DNA from: JASLMY01 sp965226475
GTDB lineage: Bacteria > Pseudomonadota > Alphaproteobacteria > GCA-2731375
NCBI GenBank assembly: GCA_965226475.1
Contig: CBDDDJ010000004.1
Span: forward strand, 558,001-622,000
Direction: 5' to 3'
DNA length: 64,000 nucleotides
Below are positions 7,381-16,916 of the stretch, in pieces. The position numbers and the translations under genes were made by a program. Numbering within the stretch: position 1 is the stretch's first letter; the number at the start of each line of letters is the position of its first letter. A model generated the notes under the pieces. The model saw only the letters and a program-made list of their open reading frames with translations. It did no database searches and was not told the origin of the DNA.

Positions 7381-8511
7381 ATGACCGCGACGACCGACAC
7401 GCCCCCCCGACCCCGCGCCGACCATGTCGGTAGCCTGCTCAGGCCCGAAGCGGTGAAGCGCGCGCGCCGGGGCCATTTCGAGGAAGGCACGGTCCAGGCC
7501 GAGGAGCTGAGGCGGGTCGAGGACCGGGCGATCCGCGATGCGGTCTCGATGCAGGAGGGGATCGGCCTCCGGAACGTGACCGACGGAGAATACCGCCGCT
7601 CCTTCTGGCACTATGATTTCATGGGCGGCCTCACCGGCCTCGACCTCGTGGAGCGCGACGCGGGCCTCCAGTTCAAGGACGCGACGCTGCGCCCGATCTT
7701 TCCGACCATCACCGCCCGCCTCGACTTTCCGGCCGACCATCCGATGCTGGCGCATTACCGCTATCTCGCATCCGTCGCCACGGTGACGCCCAAGATCTCG
7801 ATTCCGGGGCCGAGCTGCTGTCACTTCCGCACCGCCGAGGCGGACATACACCCCGCCGAATACGACGACATCGAGCTGCTGCTCGACGACCTCGCGCGGA
7901 CCTACGCCAAGGCGGTGCAAGCCCGTTACGATGCGGGCTGCCGGTATTTGCAGATGGACGACATCTTCTTCGCCTATCTGTGCGACGCAAAAATCCGCGA
8001 GGCCAAGCGGGCCGAGGGCTTCGATCCCGATCTCCTGATCGGTGCCTATGCGGACGTCATGGCCCGCGCGATTGCCGACCGCCCCGACGACATGGTGATC
8101 GCCATGCACCTCTGCCGGGGCAACTTCCGTTCCACCTGGATGGCGGAGGGCGCCTACGACCCGGCCGCCGACGCGGTCTTCAACCGCACGGGCATCGATC
8201 TCTTCTTCATGGAGTACGACAGCGAACGGGCCGGCTCGCTGGCGCCCTTGCGCCTCCTGGCCAAAGGCCGCCAGCGGGTGTTGGCAGGCTTCATCACCAC
8301 CAAGGTGGGTGAACTGGAATGCCTCGACGACCTCCGGCGCAAGTTCGACGAGGCGGCAAAATACGCCGACATCGACCAGCTCGCCATCGCGCCGCAATGC
8401 GGCTTCGCCTCGACCGAGGAAGGCAACGTCATTTCCGAGGACGACCAGAAGCGCAAGCTGGAACTTGTCGTCCGCGTCGCCGAGGCCATCTGGGGTGGCG
8501 TCGAGGGATGA
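7381..8511 (+). CDS. MetE-like (cobalamin-independent methionine synthase C-terminal domain) protein
   Basis: 376 aa, about half the length of true MetE, so only the C-terminal zinc-binding TIM barrel is present. It opens with RADHVGSLLRPEAVKRAR, the standard start of these short homologues. IVTDGEYRR-like NVTDGEYRRSFW, the LQMDDIFFAYLCD segment, HLCRGNFRSTW (possible zinc His/Cys) and IAPQCGFASTEEGN follow. Such proteins transfer methyl groups to or from thiols; the methyl donor is unknown here and methionine synthesis is unlikely without the N-terminal domain. The ribosome site AAGGA precedes the ATG. It is divergent from the dioxygenase operon. Confidence 0.88.
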   Translation: MTATTDTPPRPRADHVGSLLRPEAVKRARRGHFEEGTVQAEELRRVEDRAIRDAVSMQEGIGLRNVTDGEYRRSFWHYDFMGGLTGLDLVERDAGLQFKDATLRPIFPTITARLDFPADHPMLAHYRYLASVATVTPKISIPGPSCCHFRTAEADIHPAEYDDIELLLDDLARTYAKAVQARYDAGCRYLQMDDIFFAYLCDAKIREAKRAEGFDPDLLIGAYADVMARAIADRPDDMVIAMHLCRGNFRSTWMAEGAYDPAADAVFNRTGIDLFFMEYDSERAGSLAPLRLLAKGRQRVLAGFITTKVGELECLDDLRRKFDEAAKYADIDQLAIAPQCGFASTEEGNVISEDDQKRKLELVVRVAEAIWGGVEG

Positions 8512-8965
8512 AGCCCGCCCTTGGAGGCCTGACATCTTTCGAAGAATTGTCGCGGAGCAGGGCGCCCGAGCCGACGCACCATCGTCGAATTCGCCGCGAG
8601 TTGCCGCTTTTCGCCAGCCATGGGCGAGGCGGACGTCACGGCGGTGCAAGCGTCGCTCCGGGCCAGGGGAGTAACCGTGGCCGACGGGACGGGTGTTTCG
8701 GCAATCTGGAGTATGGGCCCCGTCGGTCCAGGTTGCCGGTTTTGCCCGGTGTGGCCAGCCGCCAACATTGGCGCCTGTCGGCCGGACATGACGTCGAGAT
8801 ATGTCGAGCGTTTCTCGGCTGTCGCGGCTTTGGGCACCGGCTCTCAAGGCGTATAAAATTCTTGCCTAAGTGCGCGATCATGGATTACCGTGGGCGAACT
8901 TGACTTTGTCAAGTGACTGGCCTCGATGTGATGACTTGGCTCGATAAATAAGCAAGGAGGGAGAC
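8512..8965. other. Intergenic stretch, no gene recognised
   Basis: About 450 bases after the MetE-like gene. Short open frames on both strands show no recognisable protein. A good ribosome site (AAGGAGGG, about 8953) at its right end belongs to the GFA gene. GC content falls toward the right end. Confidence 0.6.
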
Positions 8966-9403
8966 ATGGCTCAAAAGTATGCTGGAGGGTGCGACCATAT
9001 ACACACCCACGCGAGTAACGATCCGATCGACAACCACACCTGCCATTGCTCGGTCTGCAAACGTGTCACCGGACAAGACACAACTCATGTCGTGTTTTTT
9101 AATCACGGCGATCTGGCCGTCGACAAACTCGATGGCCTGAACCGTCAGCCGTTCAATGATCAAAATCCAGATGGACCATTGGAACTGTGCACCTGCGCAA
9201 CCTGTGGAACGCCGATCATGCTCGATGATAAAGTAAGTCGCATTCGAGCGATCGTGCCAAACCTGATGGGTTACGATTCAGACAACCTGCCGGCAACCTA
9301 TCATGCCTTTTATGATCCGGCCAGTGGGGCCCCGGCGCCCAATGATGGCCGCCCCGTGTATGAAGGGTTTCGCCCTGATTTTGTCTGGCCGGCGTCAGCC
9401 TGA
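8966..9403 (+). CDS. GFA / CENP-V family glutathione-dependent formaldehyde-activating-like protein
   Basis: 145 aa. It keeps the zinc-binding layout of the family: CDHIHTHASN at the N-terminus, HTCHCSVCKRVTG, and CTCATCGTPI later. Known members bind zinc and some bind glutathione; substrate here is unknown. A strong AAGGAGGG lies just before the ATG. Base composition is noticeably less GC-rich than the flanking catabolic genes, which fits an independent origin. A GC-rich hairpin 30 bases after the stop could end transcription. Confidence 0.88.
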   Translation: MAQKYAGGCDHIHTHASNDPIDNHTCHCSVCKRVTGQDTTHVVFFNHGDLAVDKLDGLNRQPFNDQNPDGPLELCTCATCGTPIMLDDKVSRIRAIVPNLMGYDSDNLPATYHAFYDPASGAPAPNDGRPVYEGFRPDFVWPASA

Positions 9404-9433
9404 CAAAGTGTTTCCGTGATTGAAGCACTCTAG

Positions 9434-9465
9434 CCGCCTCGCGCCGTATTACTGGCGTGGGGCGG
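9434..9465 (+). terminator. Possible terminator hairpin after GFA gene
   Basis: Arms CCGCCTCGCGCC and GGCGTGGGGCGG (10 of 12 paired) around an 8-base loop. No U-run follows, so a factor-independent role is doubtful. Confidence 0.35.
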
Positions 9466-9704
9466 TATTGCCGGTCAACGATGAACGCGGCATGAAATTC
9501 AAAGTTCGGGCACCCAATCCCGGTCTCGGCGGCATCGCCGGCGTGCCCGGTGGCCTGCCTATTAGGCTTTCCCTGCCCGCGATTTAACAAACGGGCCAGC
9601 TATTGTCTTGGCGGCTGCCCTTTGAATATTCGTCGAACGCAACCGCAATTTCGCACCTCGAGATGCCGAATGCGGACGCGGCGCATTACAAGCAAACGTC
9701 GGCT
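9466..9704. other. No gene seen
   Basis: Short frames only. The right part may contain further decayed sequence downstream of the adenylate cyclase remnant, but I recognise nothing in it. Confidence 0.5.
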
Positions 9705-10326
9705 TTCCGGCAATCCGGCATCATGCACGAGTTTGAATGCTCGGTCTCTCACTTCCCCGGGATGACTCAGCAAACGGGACATTTCAATTCATTACCGTAA
9801 AATGCGGAATACTAGTTTTCAATCGCTGGACGACGTCGACGGCCCGGTCCTTCCCACCGAGCGCTCGATGGGCGGCCACTAAATGGCACAATGCTGGCGG
9901 CCCGTTAGGGCCGTTCCGTTTCATATTGTCATCTAACGTTTCGATAGAGATGCCGTATTGTTTTATATTTATATGGAGCATACCTAGTCTATCGAGATAA
10001 GGACTATTTACAAACCGATGATTCAATTACAAGGCTTTTTCGGCATAGGTTACCCCATGCCCCGGCTCGCCCGCGTATCCTAGAATTGACCCGAGATACG
10101 AATGAGAATCGGCATTGTTCGGCTGACGGACGATCGCCTCCAGACCCGTCTCGACCGCCTCGCCGATGCGGCCGCCGTCTGCGTCTCTGATCGGATCCGT
10201 GACGGCGCGGTGTTCCTTCAAACGCAGCAGGGTGCCGGCCTCGTCCGCGCCCATCAACCCGCTGTAGCCGGCAACGTCGACGGCAACGATGGCTGCGAGC
10301 CCGCGAGTGTATTCCCTTTCCGCCAT
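9705..10326 (-). pseudogene. Class III adenylate cyclase-TPR protein, internally deleted remnant
   Basis: The start MAEREYTRGLAAIVAVDVAGYSGLMGADEAGTLLRLKEHR is the hallmark N-terminus of alphaproteobacterial class III cyclases fused to TPR repeats. After RDADGGRI it jumps straight to TPR-like sequence (GLEAIVRQPNNADSHSYLGSILGYAGEPGHG), so most of the cyclase domain and linker, several hundred residues, are gone. An in-frame TAA follows TYAEKAL where homologues continue into the next repeat (here LNHRFVNSPYLDRLG). A second stop and a frame change precede a last piece ending HDAGLPE, a common end of this family. The middle is AT-rich. It is clearly non-functional. Confidence 0.8.
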
Positions 10327-10604
10327 GCGCGTCCACCCCCAGAGGCATTGGCTGTCGAGACTATGGCGGGCTGGTGGGTGGAGCTCTACCAACTTTGAAA
10401 ACCTCGTGTTTGGGTCGACGAACTCAGTCGGTTTCCCCTGATTTTACGGGGAATCCCGGAGGTGGCCCGGACGCCCCCGCGCGGAACACCGACATCGCCC
10501 GACCGGGCGCGGCGGGGTCTCGGTTCGCCCCCGCGATCACGCTTTGCCCCCGGGCCGGGTTCGTCGTTCGGCGTTTTTGGACAACGGCGAAAGATCCTCG
10601 CTCC

Positions 10605-11291
10605 TCAGAGCCCGATGCGTTCGTTCTGCGGGAACATGTAACGCCGGGCCTCTTCGTCGGTTTCGACCTTGAAGGCGTGGCTCTGGGCGAGGGCGAGGGC
10701 GCGCGCCGCCGCCGGGCGGGCGTCGATCGCCGCCACCAGACGGTTGACGTTCGTCTGTTTGGCCGCTCCCGCCTCGCCCAGCACGCGCGGCATCAGCCGC
10801 GCCCAGCCCCACACGGCCATGTCGACGAGAGTGTAGCGCTCGCCCAGCATCCAGGGCCGCGTGGCCAGGCGGTCGTTCAGGATCGAATAGTGACGTTCGG
10901 CCTCGAAGTCGTAGCGGTTGACGGCATACGGCATCTCTTCCGGCGCATGCATCTTGAAGTGCACCGCCTGGCCGGAATAGGGGCCGACACCGGTGGCGAC
11001 GAACATCAGCCAGGAGAGCATTTCGCCCCGCGCCGGCGGCCCGTCCTCGGGCAGGAATTGTCCCGTCTTCTCGGCGAGATAGAGCAGGATGGCGTTCGAA
11101 TCGAAGACCGCCCGGCCGTCGTCGACGATCGCCGGCGCCTTGGCGTTGGGGTTGATCGCCAGATACTCGGCGGAAAACTGCTCGCCCAAGCGGGTATCGA
11201 GCGGCCGGGCTTCGTACTCGAGCCCCGCCTCCTCGAGGTACAGCGCGACTTTCATCGGGTTGGGCGCGGCGTTGTAGTAGAAGGTCAGCAT
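10605..11291 (-). CDS. Glutathione S-transferase-like protein
   Basis: 228 aa with the thioredoxin-fold half MLTFYYNAAPNPMKVALYLEEAGLEYEAR, the glutathione-contact segment NPNAKAPAIVDDGRAVFDSNAILLYLAEKTG, and a helical C-terminal half with WMLGERYTLVDMAVWGWARLM. Likely conjugates or reduces an electrophile with glutathione. The start at 11291 follows GGGAGAGGACATC; an upstream in-frame ATG at 11327 lacks such a site. It is divergent from the Baeyer-Villiger monooxygenase and could serve a detoxification step in that region. Confidence 0.9.
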   Translation of the reverse strand: MLTFYYNAAPNPMKVALYLEEAGLEYEARPLDTRLGEQFSAEYLAINPNAKAPAIVDDGRAVFDSNAILLYLAEKTGQFLPEDGPPARGEMLSWLMFVATGVGPYSGQAVHFKMHAPEEMPYAVNRYDFEAERHYSILNDRLATRPWMLGERYTLVDMAVWGWARLMPRVLGEAGAAKQTNVNRLVAAIDARPAAARALALAQSHAFKVETDEEARRYMFPQNERIGL

Positions 11292-11660
11292 GATGTCCTC
11301 TCCCGGTCCCGGGCCGATGCGGCCCAAGGTATCGATGTCACCGTGATGAGATTAAGGGCGGATCGGGGCTTTTGTCTCCCCCATTCCTCGGGCGGCGATT
11401 CGCCACTGACCTGGTCGCGGGGCTCGACCGACTTCCAACCGTCGCGCTTTGGCGAAAACCGCCCCTTGCGATCCGGGGCGAGACTTCGGAGGGAAGCCAT
11501 GAACTTGGATAATGCGTAACAGGTGTGAAATACCCGATATATCGAGTGTGTTCCGTGGACGATCGAGGCCGGATGTTTGCCCGCCCGATGGCCGTTTGGT
11601 AATGTCGGCCGAGGACAACGGTGGATCTCTCACCGGGACTCGAGGAAAAGACGAAAGCAG
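11292..11660. other. Divergent promoter region, no gene
   Basis: About 370 bases between the divergently transcribed glutathione transferase and Baeyer-Villiger monooxygenase genes. Both promoters must lie here. No clear operator is visible; GAGGA at about 11642 is the ribosome site of the right-hand gene. Confidence 0.5.
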
Positions 11661-13301
11661 ATGACCGCACGCTTCGAAGCCGAGCGACACGCCCCGGAAC
11701 CCACGGATCTCGACCATGACGCCATAATTATCGGGGCGGGCATGTCGGGCATGTACCAGCTGTATCGTTTGCGGGAATTGGGCCTGCGGGTGCTGGTTCT
11801 CGAAGCCGGAACCGGCGTCGGCGGCACCTGGTATTGGAACCGTTATCCCGGTGCCCGCTTCGATTCCGAGAGCTACTCCTACGGCTACTCCTTTTCCCAG
11901 GAACTGCTCGACGAGTGGGACTGGAGCGAACATTTTTCGGGCCAGCCGGAAGTCGAGCGTTATTTGAACCATGTCGCCGACAAGTTCGATCTGCGCCGGG
12001 ATATCCGGTTCTCCAGCCGCGTCGCTTCCGCCAGCTATGGCGAAGACGAGGGTTGCTGGACGATCGCGCTGGAAGACGGCACGCGGTTTCGCTCGCGGTT
12101 CATGATCACGGCAGTCGGGCTGTTGTCCGCGCCGACCATGCCGCGCTTCGAGGGCATGGACGATTTCCAGGGCCGGTCCTTTCATACCGGGCTGTGGCCG
12201 AAGCCGCCGGTCGCCTTCGAAGGCAAGCGGGTCGCGGTCATCGGCACCGGCGCGAGCGGCGTTCAGGCGATCCAGGAAATCGCCAAGACGGCCGGGCACC
12301 TGACCGTTTTCCAGCGCCGGCCCAACTGGTGCACGCCACTGCACAACCGGCCCATCGACGGCCGGGAAATGGCCGCGATCCGGGCGGGCTATCCGGAATT
12401 GTTCGAACTTTGCGGCCGGACCGCCGCCTGCTTCGTCCACACGGTCGATCCGCGCGGTACGTTCGAAGTAACGGAAGATGAGCGCTACGCCTTCTGGGAG
12501 GAGCTGTATGCCGGGCAGGGGTTCGGAATCTGGCAAGGTAATTTCCGCGACATGCTGATCGACCGGACGGCGAACAAGTTGATGTCGGATTTCGTTGCCG
12601 ACAAGATTCGCCACCGGGTCGACGACCCGAAGGTCGCCGAAATGTTGATCCCGAAGGATCATGGTTTCGGCACCCGCCGGGTGCCGCAGGAGACGCGCTA
12701 TTACGAGGTCTACAACCAGCCAAACGTGCGACTGGTCAGCATGCTCGAAACACCGATCGAGCGTATCACCCCCACCGGCTTGAGGACGAGCGCCGAGGAC
12801 CATGAATTCGATATCATCATCTACGCCACCGGCTTCGACGCCGTCACCGGCAGTTTCGACCGGATCGATATCACGGGCGCCGGCGGGCGGAAGCTGAAGG
12901 ATAAATGGAAGGGCGGACCGACCACCTTCGTCGGCGTGATGGTCGACGATTTCCCCAACATGTTCATGATCATGGGGCCGCACGCCGCGCTCGGCAACAA
13001 TCCCCGGAGCATCGAATACAACGTCGAATGGGTCCGGGATCTGATCGCCCACATGAGCGGACGGGACCTGACCGTCGCGGAAGCCCGGCCGGAGTCCGTG
13101 GCGTATTGGGCGGACTTCGTCAGGCAAAAGGCCGAAGGCCTGCTGTCGAATGAAATCGACTCGTGGATGACCGGGGTGAACATGAACGTGGAAGGCAAGC
13201 AGACCCGCACGATCGTCCGCTACAGCGGCACCGCGCCGGAGTATCGCGAATGGTGCAGCGAGGTCGCGGCCAAGGGTTACCGGGAACTCAGGCTCGGGTA
13301 G
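11661..13301 (+). CDS. Baeyer-Villiger flavin monooxygenase
   Basis: 546 aa NADPH- and FAD-dependent enzyme that inserts oxygen next to a ketone to give an ester or lactone. The FAD Rossmann motif is IIGAGMSGMYQ near residue 24. The GGTWYWNRYPGARFD segment is typical of cyclohexanone monooxygenase relatives. The family fingerprint FxGxxxHxxxWP is seen as FQGRSFHTGLWP, followed by the NADPH site VIGTGASGVQ. The C-terminus includes FPNMFMIMGPHAALGN and SWMTGVNMNV. Start at 11661 was chosen for the GAGGA 15 bases upstream. A second, broken C-terminal fragment of a related enzyme lies at 53301. Confidence 0.95.
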   Translation: MTARFEAERHAPEPTDLDHDAIIIGAGMSGMYQLYRLRELGLRVLVLEAGTGVGGTWYWNRYPGARFDSESYSYGYSFSQELLDEWDWSEHFSGQPEVERYLNHVADKFDLRRDIRFSSRVASASYGEDEGCWTIALEDGTRFRSRFMITAVGLLSAPTMPRFEGMDDFQGRSFHTGLWPKPPVAFEGKRVAVIGTGASGVQAIQEIAKTAGHLTVFQRRPNWCTPLHNRPIDGREMAAIRAGYPELFELCGRTAACFVHTVDPRGTFEVTEDERYAFWEELYAGQGFGIWQGNFRDMLIDRTANKLMSDFVADKIRHRVDDPKVAEMLIPKDHGFGTRRVPQETRYYEVYNQPNVRLVSMLETPIERITPTGLRTSAEDHEFDIIIYATGFDAVTGSFDRIDITGAGGRKLKDKWKGGPTTFVGVMVDDFPNMFMIMGPHAALGNNPRSIEYNVEWVRDLIAHMSGRDLTVAEARPESVAYWADFVRQKAEGLLSNEIDSWMTGVNMNVEGKQTRTIVRYSGTAPEYREWCSEVAAKGYRELRLG

Positions 13302-13401
13302 AGGCGCGGCGCGCGGCGCGCGGTGCCAGGGACCTAACGTACCGCCGGACGATTGGCACCGGACGCGAACCGCGACGAGTTGAACGCGTCGCGTTTCTGC
13401 C

Positions 13402-13818
13402 TCAAAGCGTCGTGTGGCGGGCGCGGACTCCGCGTTCGATGCCGGCGGCGACCAGGCGGTCGACGCCGAGGCTGTGGCGCAGCATCTCCAGCAGGCGGAT
13501 CTCCTCCTGCTCGACATGGAGATCCGCCGCCGCGACCTCGCAGGCGATCGCGTAGGCCGTCTCCGCGAGCTTCGCCGGCAACGAGGCGGTGATGATGTCG
13601 AGCACGGATTCGAGCCCGCCCGACGACTCCAGTCGCTTGGCGCAGCCCTCGGCCGTGGCCACCAGGGCCTCGGGGTCGAAGTCCTGGAAGACGGGCAGGG
13701 TACGGGTCATGTGGCCGATGCGGCTCAACTCGCTGTCGGTCATGTCGCTGTCCGCGGCGCTTATCAGCACCATGGTGTAGATCAGGGCGGTATGGGGATT
13801 GAGAATGTCGCTGCTCAT
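13402..13818 (-). CDS. TerB-like tellurite-resistance family protein
   Basis: 138 aa all-helical protein with the acidic pattern VLISAADSDMTDSELSRIGHM in the first half and VAAADLHVEQEEIRLLEMLRHSLGVD in the second, the duplicated TerB-type helix motif with candidate metal-binding acidic residues. Function is generally unknown; tellurite resistance is only a family name. The start at 13818 follows AGGACAAGGCG. It lies 93 bases past the convergent monooxygenase gene and 157 bases upstream of its own-strand helicase start direction. Confidence 0.8.
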   Translation of the reverse strand: MSSDILNPHTALIYTMVLISAADSDMTDSELSRIGHMTRTLPVFQDFDPEALVATAEGCAKRLESSGGLESVLDIITASLPAKLAETAYAIACEVAAADLHVEQEEIRLLEMLRHSLGVDRLVAAGIERGVRARHTTL

Positions 13819-13928
13819 CGCCTTGTCCTGGGCCAAATTGCATATGGCCCGGCACAGGCCAAACCTCGGCGGAACATAGGTAGCCGCCGGCTTCCGGGCA
13901 AGGCTCGCGCATCCGTATTTCCGGTGGG

Positions 13929-16661
13929 CTAATCCGCGTCCAGGAAATCGCGTGCCGCCACCACCGCGTCGGCCAGGCCGAGGCGCTCCGGCATCACCCC
14001 GTCGGGGAAGGCGGTCGCGAGGCGGCTCGGCATCATCGCGTCCAGCAATACGAAGACGCCCTTGTCGCCGGTGCCCCGGATCAGGCGGCCGTAGGCCTGC
14101 TTGAGCCTGAGCCGGGTCATCATATCGTCGTAGGCCCGTCCGCCGAAGGCGGCGCGGCGCGCCCGGTGCAGGATGTCGGGGCGCGGCCAGGGCACGCGGT
14201 CGAAGACGATGAGGCGCAGCGAACGGCCTGGCACGTCGACCCCGTCGCGTACGGCATCGGTCCCCAGCAGGCAGGAATCCACCTCCTCCCGGAAGATATC
14301 GACCAGGGTGCCGGTATCCATCGCGTCGACGTGCTGGGCCAGCAGCGAGAGGCCGGCCTCCTCCAGCGGGCCGGCGATCCGCCGGTGGACGCCGCGCAGA
14401 CGCTGGATCGCGGTGAACAGGCCCAGCGCCCCGCCGCCCGCCGCCAGAAACAGCTCCCGGTAGGCGGCGGCGACCTGGGCGGCGTCGTTGCGGCGCACGT
14501 CCGTCACCACCAGCACCCGGGTGCGTTTCGCATAGTCGAAGGGCGAGGCGAGGCTCGCCCGGGCCGCGACGGCGGGCAAGTGCAGGGCGCCGGTGCGCAC
14601 TTCAGCGCTGGCCCACTCGTCGGGAGCCTCCGGCGCCCGGTCGCGCAGGGTCGCGGAGGTGATGAGGACACCGTGGCTGCGCGCCAGCAGGGCCTGGGCG
14701 AAGGGGATGGTGGGGTCGACCCAGTGGCGGCGCATGGCGACGTCGTGCTCGCGGCCATCGCCGCGCTCGATCGCCAGCCAGTCGACGAAATCGGCCTCGC
14801 TCCCGCGTTCCAGGCTCGCCAGCATCGAACGCCAGGCGCGAAGCGTCAGCCGCGCCCGGCGGCGGATGCCGCGACAGGCGGCCTCGATCCGGACCCGGGT
14901 CTGACTGTCGAGCTCGGCGGCCTCCGCGTCCAGCCGTTCGGCGAGCCGCCGATCGAGCCGGACGAGCGGGGTCTCGATCCGGGCGAGCGCCTGGTCCAAC
15001 GCCCGCGCCGCCTCCAGCAACGGCGCCGCCGGCTCGACGGTCGAGGCCTCGAGGCCATAGGGCGTGTTCGGATCCTCGACGCGCGCCATCACGTGGGCGC
15101 GGACCCGCGCGAGGAAGGCCTCGGCCGGCCCCGCCGGGGTGTCGCTCGCCAGGCGGCCGAGCCAGCCGTCGCCCGGCAGCGCGCGGGCGGCGCGCAGCAC
15201 CTGTTCCAGCGCCTCCGCCGCCGCCTCGTCGCCCGCGGCCAGGTCGCCGATCCGATCGGCGAGGCCCCGCGCGCGGCCGCGCCGCTGGCTGGCGCCGGCG
15301 AGCCAGCGGCGGAGATCCGCCGTCTCCCGGCCGGAAATGTCGGCGGAGAAGGCCCCGTCGGCGGCATCGAAGACGTGGTGGCCTTCGTCGAAGACGATCC
15401 TGAGCGGCGGGTTCGCCTCGTCGCCCAATGCGGCCTGCACCATCACCAGCGCATGGTTGGCGATGACGATCTCCGCCCGCTCGGCCCGCCTGGCCACCTT
15501 CTCGATGAAGCAGCGCCGATAGTGGCGGCAGGCGGAATAGATGCACTCGCCTCGGCTGTCGGCAAGCGCCAGCGTGCGGGCCGGCCCGAAGAGGTCGACC
15601 AGCCAGGCCGGGAAGTCGCCGCCGATCATGTCGCCGTCGCGCGTGGCGCCGGCCCAGCGCGCCATCAGGCCCAGCGGCACGGCCCAGGCGGGGCCCAGGC
15701 CAGAGGCGCGGCTGGCCTCCTCCAGGTTCAGCAGGCAGAGGTAGTTCTCCCGTCCCTTGCGCACCACCGCACGGGCCTTCTTCTCCGCTTCGTTCGGGTA
15801 GAGCGCGTCGAGTTCCTGATCGATCTGGCGTTGCAGATTGCGGGTGAAGGTGGAAAGCCAGACGGTGCCGCCGTTCCGTTCCGCCCATAGGCTGGCCGGC
15901 GCGATGTAGCCCAAGGTCTTGCCGATGCCGGTGCCCGCCTCGGCCAGCACGACTCGGGGCTGGCCGGCGACGTCGCGGGGGCTGAAGGCTTGCGCGGCAA
16001 GTGCTGCATAGTCCGCCTGTTTGGGCCGGGATTCGGCGTCTCGGCCGAGCAATCGGGCGAGACGTTCCCGCGTTTCCGCCTCGCCGATACCGGCCTCGCC
16101 CGGCGGCGGCGGCGGCGCCTCCTCCTCGATCTCCCGCAACCGGTTCCAGACGTCCAGGCCGTCCCGTCCCGCGCCGTCGTCGACCGGCCCGCCGAGCGCC
16201 GCCAACACGAATGGACCCCAGGCCCAGCCGGCCTTGGCCATGGCGAAGGCGATCCGGCCCGCGACCTCGCCCTCGGTCTCGGCCGCGAGATCGGCCAGCA
16301 GGCGGCCGGCTGTCTCCGGCAGGCCGGCCACCTGGTCCTCGCCGTCCGCCGGCACGGTCAGGCCGACGGCGCGGGCGAGTCCGGCGGGCGTCGGCAGGCA
16401 GAAGCGGGCGGGACGGACAAAGGCGAAGAGCTCCAGGAGGTCGAGCGCATCGAGGTCGGCCAGCCCCAGGCGGCGAGCCGTCAGCGTCCGTTGGCAGACG
16501 ATGGCGCGCGTCGCTTGCGCCCTCGCGCGCGCAGCCTCCAGGCCCAGGTTTTCGAGCTCGCCGTCGGCCGAGAGCCAATAGGCCCGCCGTGCGCCGACCA
16601 CGAGGGCCGGCGCCTCCGGCGGGCTGACCCTGGCCAGGGCCTCCGGTTGGGCGCGATTCAT
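13929..16661 (-). CDS. DinG/XPD-type superfamily 2 DNA helicase
   Basis: 910 aa. Walker A is AEAGTGIGKT (residues about 240-249) and the DExH box is DEGHH in IVFDEGHHVFDAAD. An iron-sulfur cluster is likely: cysteines lie in ENYLCLLNLEEA and in GECIYSACRHYRRCF between the helicase motifs, as in DinG and XPD. The C-terminal domain has GRLIRGTGDKG (motif VI). The N-terminal 200 residues are poorly conserved, as in alphaproteobacterial members of the group. Such enzymes unwind DNA with 5'-3' polarity in repair. Start at MNRAQPEAL; longer versions would enter the promoter region. Confidence 0.92.
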   Translation of the reverse strand: MNRAQPEALARVSPPEAPALVVGARRAYWLSADGELENLGLEAARARAQATRAIVCQRTLTARRLGLADLDALDLLELFAFVRPARFCLPTPAGLARAVGLTVPADGEDQVAGLPETAGRLLADLAAETEGEVAGRIAFAMAKAGWAWGPFVLAALGGPVDDGAGRDGLDVWNRLREIEEEAPPPPPGEAGIGEAETRERLARLLGRDAESRPKQADYAALAAQAFSPRDVAGQPRVVLAEAGTGIGKTLGYIAPASLWAERNGGTVWLSTFTRNLQRQIDQELDALYPNEAEKKARAVVRKGRENYLCLLNLEEASRASGLGPAWAVPLGLMARWAGATRDGDMIGGDFPAWLVDLFGPARTLALADSRGECIYSACRHYRRCFIEKVARRAERAEIVIANHALVMVQAALGDEANPPLRIVFDEGHHVFDAADGAFSADISGRETADLRRWLAGASQRRGRARGLADRIGDLAAGDEAAAEALEQVLRAARALPGDGWLGRLASDTPAGPAEAFLARVRAHVMARVEDPNTPYGLEASTVEPAAPLLEAARALDQALARIETPLVRLDRRLAERLDAEAAELDSQTRVRIEAACRGIRRRARLTLRAWRSMLASLERGSEADFVDWLAIERGDGREHDVAMRRHWVDPTIPFAQALLARSHGVLITSATLRDRAPEAPDEWASAEVRTGALHLPAVAARASLASPFDYAKRTRVLVVTDVRRNDAAQVAAAYRELFLAAGGGALGLFTAIQRLRGVHRRIAGPLEEAGLSLLAQHVDAMDTGTLVDIFREEVDSCLLGTDAVRDGVDVPGRSLRLIVFDRVPWPRPDILHRARRAAFGGRAYDDMMTRLRLKQAYGRLIRGTGDKGVFVLLDAMMPSRLATAFPDGVMPERLGLADAVVAARDFLDAD

Positions 16662-16916
16662 GGGCCCGACTATAGCCAGCCCCGGGCGCTTTGGCGCCCC
16701 CCGGGCATGCGATGCTGGGCGGGGCCGCCGGCGAACCTCGGGCCTTTCCCGTCGCCAACCAATCAGTGGTTTGCCTCTTGGGATAGCTTGAGCCACGACT
16801 TCATATTCCATTGTGAATGGAGTCCGGTCCTGGCCAGCGCGGGATCGGCATCGGCCGTATCGTCATCGAAAAGAAGGTAGCTGCCTTGCGGCTCGGCGGG
16901 GCTGGCGGACTTTCCG

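Noticed and set aside
7180..8847. 555-residue minus-strand open frame over the MetE-like gene
   Set aside because: Antisense shadow; the plus-strand product has clear family motifs and a ribosome site.
11352..13517. 721-residue minus-strand frame opposite the Baeyer-Villiger monooxygenase
   Set aside because: Antisense shadow without domain signals.
14166..15890. 574-residue plus-strand frame opposite the helicase
   Set aside because: Antisense of a strongly recognisable helicase; composition is R/A/G-rich with no motifs.
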